This document shows, in pieces, positions 50,551 through 52,628 of a stretch of 52,628 nucleotides of DNA. Position 1 is the first letter of the stretch, and every line of letters begins with the position of its first letter. The notes under the pieces are model-generated. The model did no database searches. It had not been told where the DNA came from and saw only the letters and a list, made by a program, of their open reading frames with translations. Position numbers and translations under genes: made by a program. The stretch covers positions 1 through 52,628 of IMG/VR virus record IMGVR_UViG_3300044733_005269; one strand, written 5' to 3'. This stretch comes from a virus.

Positions 50551-52628
50551 TTATAGTATGATTGTGTCAAGTAAGGCTTCTGCTTTTCTGTTTGTTGTTT
50601 TGTTAAAACGATAAACAAAAGTCCCTAAATTATTGTTTACCTTAAGATAAACCTGTTTATTACCATTGTGCGCATTTATTATATCACAAATCTGTTGTAT
50701 CTTTTCTGAGTTTAAAGTATCTATTTCCAAATAGATAGCCTTACCGCTAAACAATGTAGCATGGTCTATCTTTTCTATGTTAGAAAGGAAAACTCTATAG
50801 CTTGAATTCTCATCATCGGTTTCTCTATTCAGAGTTCCAGATATGTAAACTATTTCACCTGCTTTAAAAAAATCATCTGAATAGTTTTTAGCGTCCTTAG
50901 GAAAGACTATTATTTCTAACTCACCAGTTGGATCCTCAATGTTAAACTTAAACATTCTTGCACCTTTTTTGGTTATTATTTTTTTAGATGCAGTGATGAT
51001 TCCTCCGACCTTAAGGTAGCTATTAGTCGCACACTCTGGTATCTGGATAAGCTCAACATCAATGTTTGGTTTCATCTTGTCCCAAGTCCCCTCTAGGGGG
51101 TGCTTTGTAACGTAGATACCTAGCTCTTCTTTTTCTTTTTCTAAAATAGAAAGTTCAACTGATCTATTTAAGTCTTCATCTTCCATTTCTGGTATCAATT
51201 CGTCTAGTGCCCCAGCGTAAGACAGGTGCTCTAAAGTAGATTTTTTTAGCACGGTTGGATCACATCTTCTAAAAAAGTCATACATACTAGAGTATGGTTT
51301 TTCGGTATCTCTTTTTAGTATTATGGACTCTGCTATCGAAGCACCGATGCCGCTTACTGAACCCAAACCAAACAAGATGTTATTATCATCTTCAACTTCA
51401 AAGTCTATGCCAGATTTGTTGATCGATGGAGGAAGAACATTTATATTCAACTTCCTACAATCGTTTAGATACAAGAATAGTTTTTCTTTATTGCCAGCCA
51501 CTGAAGTTATTAAAGCTGCCATGTACTCAGCAGTGTAATGAGTTTTTAAGTATGCGGTCACATAAGATATCATTGCGTAACTTGCTGCGTGAGCTCTGTT
51601 GAAACCGTATCCACCGAAGAACTCAATGTCAGAAAATATTTTATCTGCAATTGACTTTGTCAAACCTGAGTTCTCAATGCAGCCTGTAACAAAACTTTTT
51701 CTTATTTTTGCTATCTTGTCCATCTGCTTCTTACCGATTACTTTTCTTAAGTCATCGGCTTCGCTAGCAGAAAAGCCAGCAAGGCTTCGCGCTACTGCTA
51801 AGACATCTTCCTGATAAAGCATGATGCCTAAAGAGGAACCTAATGCATCCTCCATCTTTTCATGTACATAAGATATCTTTGCCTTACCATTTTTTCTATC
51901 TATGTAAAGCTTATCCATACCGGATCCCATTGGGCCTGGTCTATAAAGTGATATCAAAGCCATAATGTCTTGGATTGATCTTGGCTGCATTTGTATCATC
52001 AGCTCGCGCATACCTGCAGACTCTAACTGAAAAACACCCATAGCGTTACCTTTGCACAGTTCCTTATAGGTATTCTCATCGTCTAAAGGTAGGTCATCAA
52101 GTATTATCTTTTGACCTGTTCTTTTCTCTACAGTTTTTATGCACTGATCTATAACGCCAAGGTTTCTTAAACCAAGAAAGTCTATTTTTAATAGCCCACA
52201 TTGTTCTACTCTGCCCATGTCCCACTGCGTAACTAATGGGTTGTCAGCTCCCTTTTTCATAACTGGAAGATACTCTATTAATGGCTCTTTGGATATAACA
52301 ATACCTGCAGCGTGGATGCCAGTCTGTCGGACCACGCCCTCTAAACCAAATGCCGTGTCTATAATCAGCTTGCTATTTTCTTCTGTGCTATAAGCTGCGC
52401 TAAATTCGGTAACCTGCATACAGTCGTTCAAGTTTTTTGAAACACCCAACACCGGCGGAGGTACTAGCTTTGCTATTCTGTCTCCGCTTGCATAGTCAAG
52501 ACCAAGAGCTCTAGCTGCATCTCTAATGGATTGCTTTGCACCTGTTCTATTGAATGTGCAAATATGGGCTACTTTATCTTCACCATATTTTTGTCTTGCA
52601 TACTCGATAACTTTGTCTCTGTGTCTAT
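50551..52628 (-). CDS. dnaE: DNA polymerase III alpha subunit (DnaE-type), partial
   Basis: The frame is open to the window edge, so the N-terminal PHP and palm domains lie outside. The visible 690 residues include GAKQSIRDAARALGLDY, ESAGMRELMIQMQPRSIQDI, SLYRPGPMGSGM, IMLYQEDVLAVARSLAGFS and GYGFNRAHAASYAMISY (fingers), then the helix-hairpin-helix region and an OB fold (KVGGIITASKKIITKKGARM, EDPTGELEIIVFP). This is the phage replicase of the DnaE1 type. It begins the leftward replication operon visible here. Confidence 0.95.
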   Translation of the reverse strand, partial: RHRDKVIEYARQKYGEDKVAHICTFNRTGAKQSIRDAARALGLDYASGDRIAKLVPPPVLGVSKNLNDCMQVTEFSAAYSTEENSKLIIDTAFGLEGVVRQTGIHAAGIVISKEPLIEYLPVMKKGADNPLVTQWDMGRVEQCGLLKIDFLGLRNLGVIDQCIKTVEKRTGQKIILDDLPLDDENTYKELCKGNAMGVFQLESAGMRELMIQMQPRSIQDIMALISLYRPGPMGSGMDKLYIDRKNGKAKISYVHEKMEDALGSSLGIMLYQEDVLAVARSLAGFSASEADDLRKVIGKKQMDKIAKIRKSFVTGCIENSGLTKSIADKIFSDIEFFGGYGFNRAHAASYAMISYVTAYLKTHYTAEYMAALITSVAGNKEKLFLYLNDCRKLNINVLPPSINKSGIDFEVEDDNNILFGLGSVSGIGASIAESIILKRDTEKPYSSMYDFFRRCDPTVLKKSTLEHLSYAGALDELIPEMEDEDLNRSVELSILEKEKEELGIYVTKHPLEGTWDKMKPNIDVELIQIPECATNSYLKVGGIITASKKIITKKGARMFKFNIEDPTGELEIIVFPKDAKNYSDDFFKAGEIVYISGTLNRETDDENSSYRVFLSNIEKIDHATLFSGKAIYLEIDTLNSEKIQQICDIINAHNGNKQVYLKVNNNLGTFVYRFNKTTNRKAEALLDTIIL

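Noticed and set aside
50684-50700. TGATATAAT motif as a promoter inside dnaE
   Set aside because: It codes Cys-Asp-Ile-Ile-Asn in the DnaE frame and no gene start follows, so it is probably chance.

Overview
The window is about 52.6 kb of AT-rich, densely packed DNA from a tailed phage. The phage-type genes are a DnaE-type polymerase, SSB, RNase H, RecB-like nuclease, dNMP kinase, sigma factor, VanY-type endolysin, tRNA genes and many tiny ORFs. DUF4314-like and DUF6899-like proteins, several leaderless-looking starts behind extended -10 boxes and a D-Ala-D-Ala-peptidase lysin suggest a host among low-GC Actinobacteria. That host assignment is an inference.

Layout. Positions 1-28599 are transcribed rightward. 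Almost everything from 28606 to the right edge is leftward, except two small rightward islands (34159-34515 and 48766-48942). Block 1 (2-8822) is a ubiquitin-like conjugation module: an E1/ThiF protein, a PRTRC-C-like ubiquitin fold, a Ycf46-like AAA+ ATPase, several unknown proteins and two related E2-like proteins. Block 2 (8889-17566) holds a MerR-like regulator, SSB, a family-4-like uracil-DNA glycosylase, tRNA-Arg(TCT), a KTSC protein, an HslV/proteasome-like Ntn hydrolase whose Thr sits directly after the initiator Met, an APS-kinase/nucleotidyltransferase fusion, an acyl carrier protein and many small ORFs. Block 3 (17669-26729) has its own promoter and looks like a biosynthetic operon: four P4H-like 2OG/Fe(II) oxygenases, an FkbM-like protein, a cytochrome P450, two tandem Asp/Asn beta-hydroxylase-like proteins, a ketosynthase with an intact Cys-His-His triad, a di-iron acyl-ACP desaturase and a PhyH oxygenase. 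Block 4 (26764-38856) is virion or envelope related: a broken HExxH-containing gene, an RmlB-like dehydratase, tRNA-Gly(TCC), an OmpA-like/4-TM pair, a large Thr-rich surface protein and lysis genes. Block 5 (39058-43831) is a glycan cassette. Block 6 (43833-52628) is replication and nucleotide metabolism, ending in DnaE, which is cut by the window edge.

The most unusual signal is translational. Three loci (26764-28599, 30357-30831, 47261-48110) are each one protein split by +1 frame changes, five in total. Every change falls in a short window that contains exactly one in-frame CGG codon. I found no other in-frame CGG in the right half. In each case skipping the C leaves a GGA or GGC Gly codon that restores a sensible protein, most clearly in the sigma factor. 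The phage tRNA-Gly(TCC) at 29676-29746 has G at position 37, so U34-C35-C36-G37 is complementary to the quadruplet CGGA found at four of the five sites. Five other in-frame CGG codons in the left arm are read without a shift, so any recoding must be conditional. Sequencing indels remain the alternative.

The second candidate system combines the E1/Ubl/E2 module, an AAA+ ATPase and an HslV-like peptidase, possibly a phage-encoded tagging and degradation pathway. The third is the KS/ACP/desaturase/P450/oxygenase operon, which would be a phage-borne tailoring pathway for an acyl chain or peptide. All assignments were made by reading the sequence, without database searches.
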